From assembly GCF_016055185.1 (NCBI RefSeq), contig NZ_JAECVR010000023.1, positions 1-53,221 on the forward strand: a stretch of DNA of 53,221 bases, read 5' to 3'. A program made the position numbers and the translations under genes. Within the stretch, counting starts at the first letter, position 1. Each line of letters begins with the position of its first letter. The notes under the pieces were generated by a model. That model searched no databases. It was not told where the DNA came from and saw only the letters and a program-made list of their open reading frames with translations. Below are positions 53,128 to 53,221 of the stretch, piece after piece. The DNA comes from Paenactinomyces guangxiensis (GTDB lineage: Bacteria; Bacillota; Bacilli; Thermoactinomycetales; Thermoactinomycetaceae).

Positions 53128-53221
53128 GTGCGCCCGGCATGGGCGTAGTCTATAGGGTGAAAGTCCCGAATGGTGAAGGTAGCAGTAGCCATTAGCTTAA
53201 GGCAAGGGTGTCCGCCGCGAG
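53128..53221 (+). mobile_element. 5' end of a group II intron, probably class C (partial)
   Basis: GTGCGCCCGGCATGGGCG at 53128 is the typical 5' start of a bacterial group II intron, and the following GTGAAAGTCCCGAATGG and AAGGCAAGGGTGTCCGC are domain I-like. The element starts directly after the T-tract of a terminator, the known insertion preference of class C introns. The ORF and 3' end lie beyond the window. Confidence 0.82.

Noticed and set aside
1..53221. CRISPR array, prophage or integron cassettes
   Set aside because: No regularly spaced repeats, phage structural genes, integrase or attC-like sites are visible.

Overview
The window looks like the chromosome of a low-GC, endospore-forming Gram-positive of the Bacillales, probably a thermophile or a Thermoactinomycetaceae-like lineage. 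This is inferred from the B. subtilis-like gene order aroC-aroB-aroH-trpEDCFBA-hisC-tyrA-aroA, then ypiB-ypiF-qcrABC-ypjA-ypjB, from sporulation-type genes (YjcA-like, YpjB, a YheC/YheD-like remnant), and from AGGAGG-type ribosome sites with frequent GTG/TTG starts.

Layout: 1-900 holds remnants (a broken minus-strand gene, a small inverted-repeat element and a frameshifted Arg-rich mini-gene). 0.9-3 kb has a YjcA-like protein, a 59-aa protein and a YhdH/YhfP-type reductase. 3.1-15.5 kb is the aromatic supraoperon. The aroH-trpE gap carries a promoter, a run of (G/T)AG triplets at TRAP spacing, an attenuator terminator and a possible Shine-Dalgarno-blocking helix. 15.5-23.3 kb holds hypothetical genes and the menaquinol:cytochrome c reductase block. 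23.3-25.3 kb is a divergent MocR-type regulator and acetyltransferase with shared operator repeats. 25.5-30.6 kb is a persulfide/sulfane-sulfur operon of the cst/yrk type, ending with its likely CstR-type repressor and preceded by two CsoR/CstR-like palindromes.

30.6-44 kb is a decaying accessory region. It has an IS231-like IS4-family element with a broken transposase, a broken NhaC-type antiporter, two degenerate tandem tRNA-like sequences, a YheC/YheD-like coat gene remnant, copies of a 12-base GC-rich repeat, and intact islands (methyltransferases, alpha/beta hydrolase, tandem-HTH TetR regulator, PHP protein, SDR, HipA-like kinase, matrixin).

44.4-53.1 kb is the most notable part: a complete retron-like locus. 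A consensus sigma-A promoter fires straight into a structured RNA whose ends pair (14-bp a1/a2 duplex). It has a TTAGC motif after a1 as in classic msr sequences, two msr-like hairpins and a perfect 24-bp msd-like stem. The RNA is followed by two paralogous HEAT-like proteins, a winged-helix/SWIM zinc-finger protein and, about 6.8 kb downstream, a retron-type reverse transcriptase with the NAxxH, YADD and VTG motifs. No recognisable toxin or nuclease domain is present, so the effector activity is unknown. The operon ends at a strong terminator, and directly after its T-tract begins a sequence that looks like the 5' end of a group II intron, the insertion habit of class C introns.
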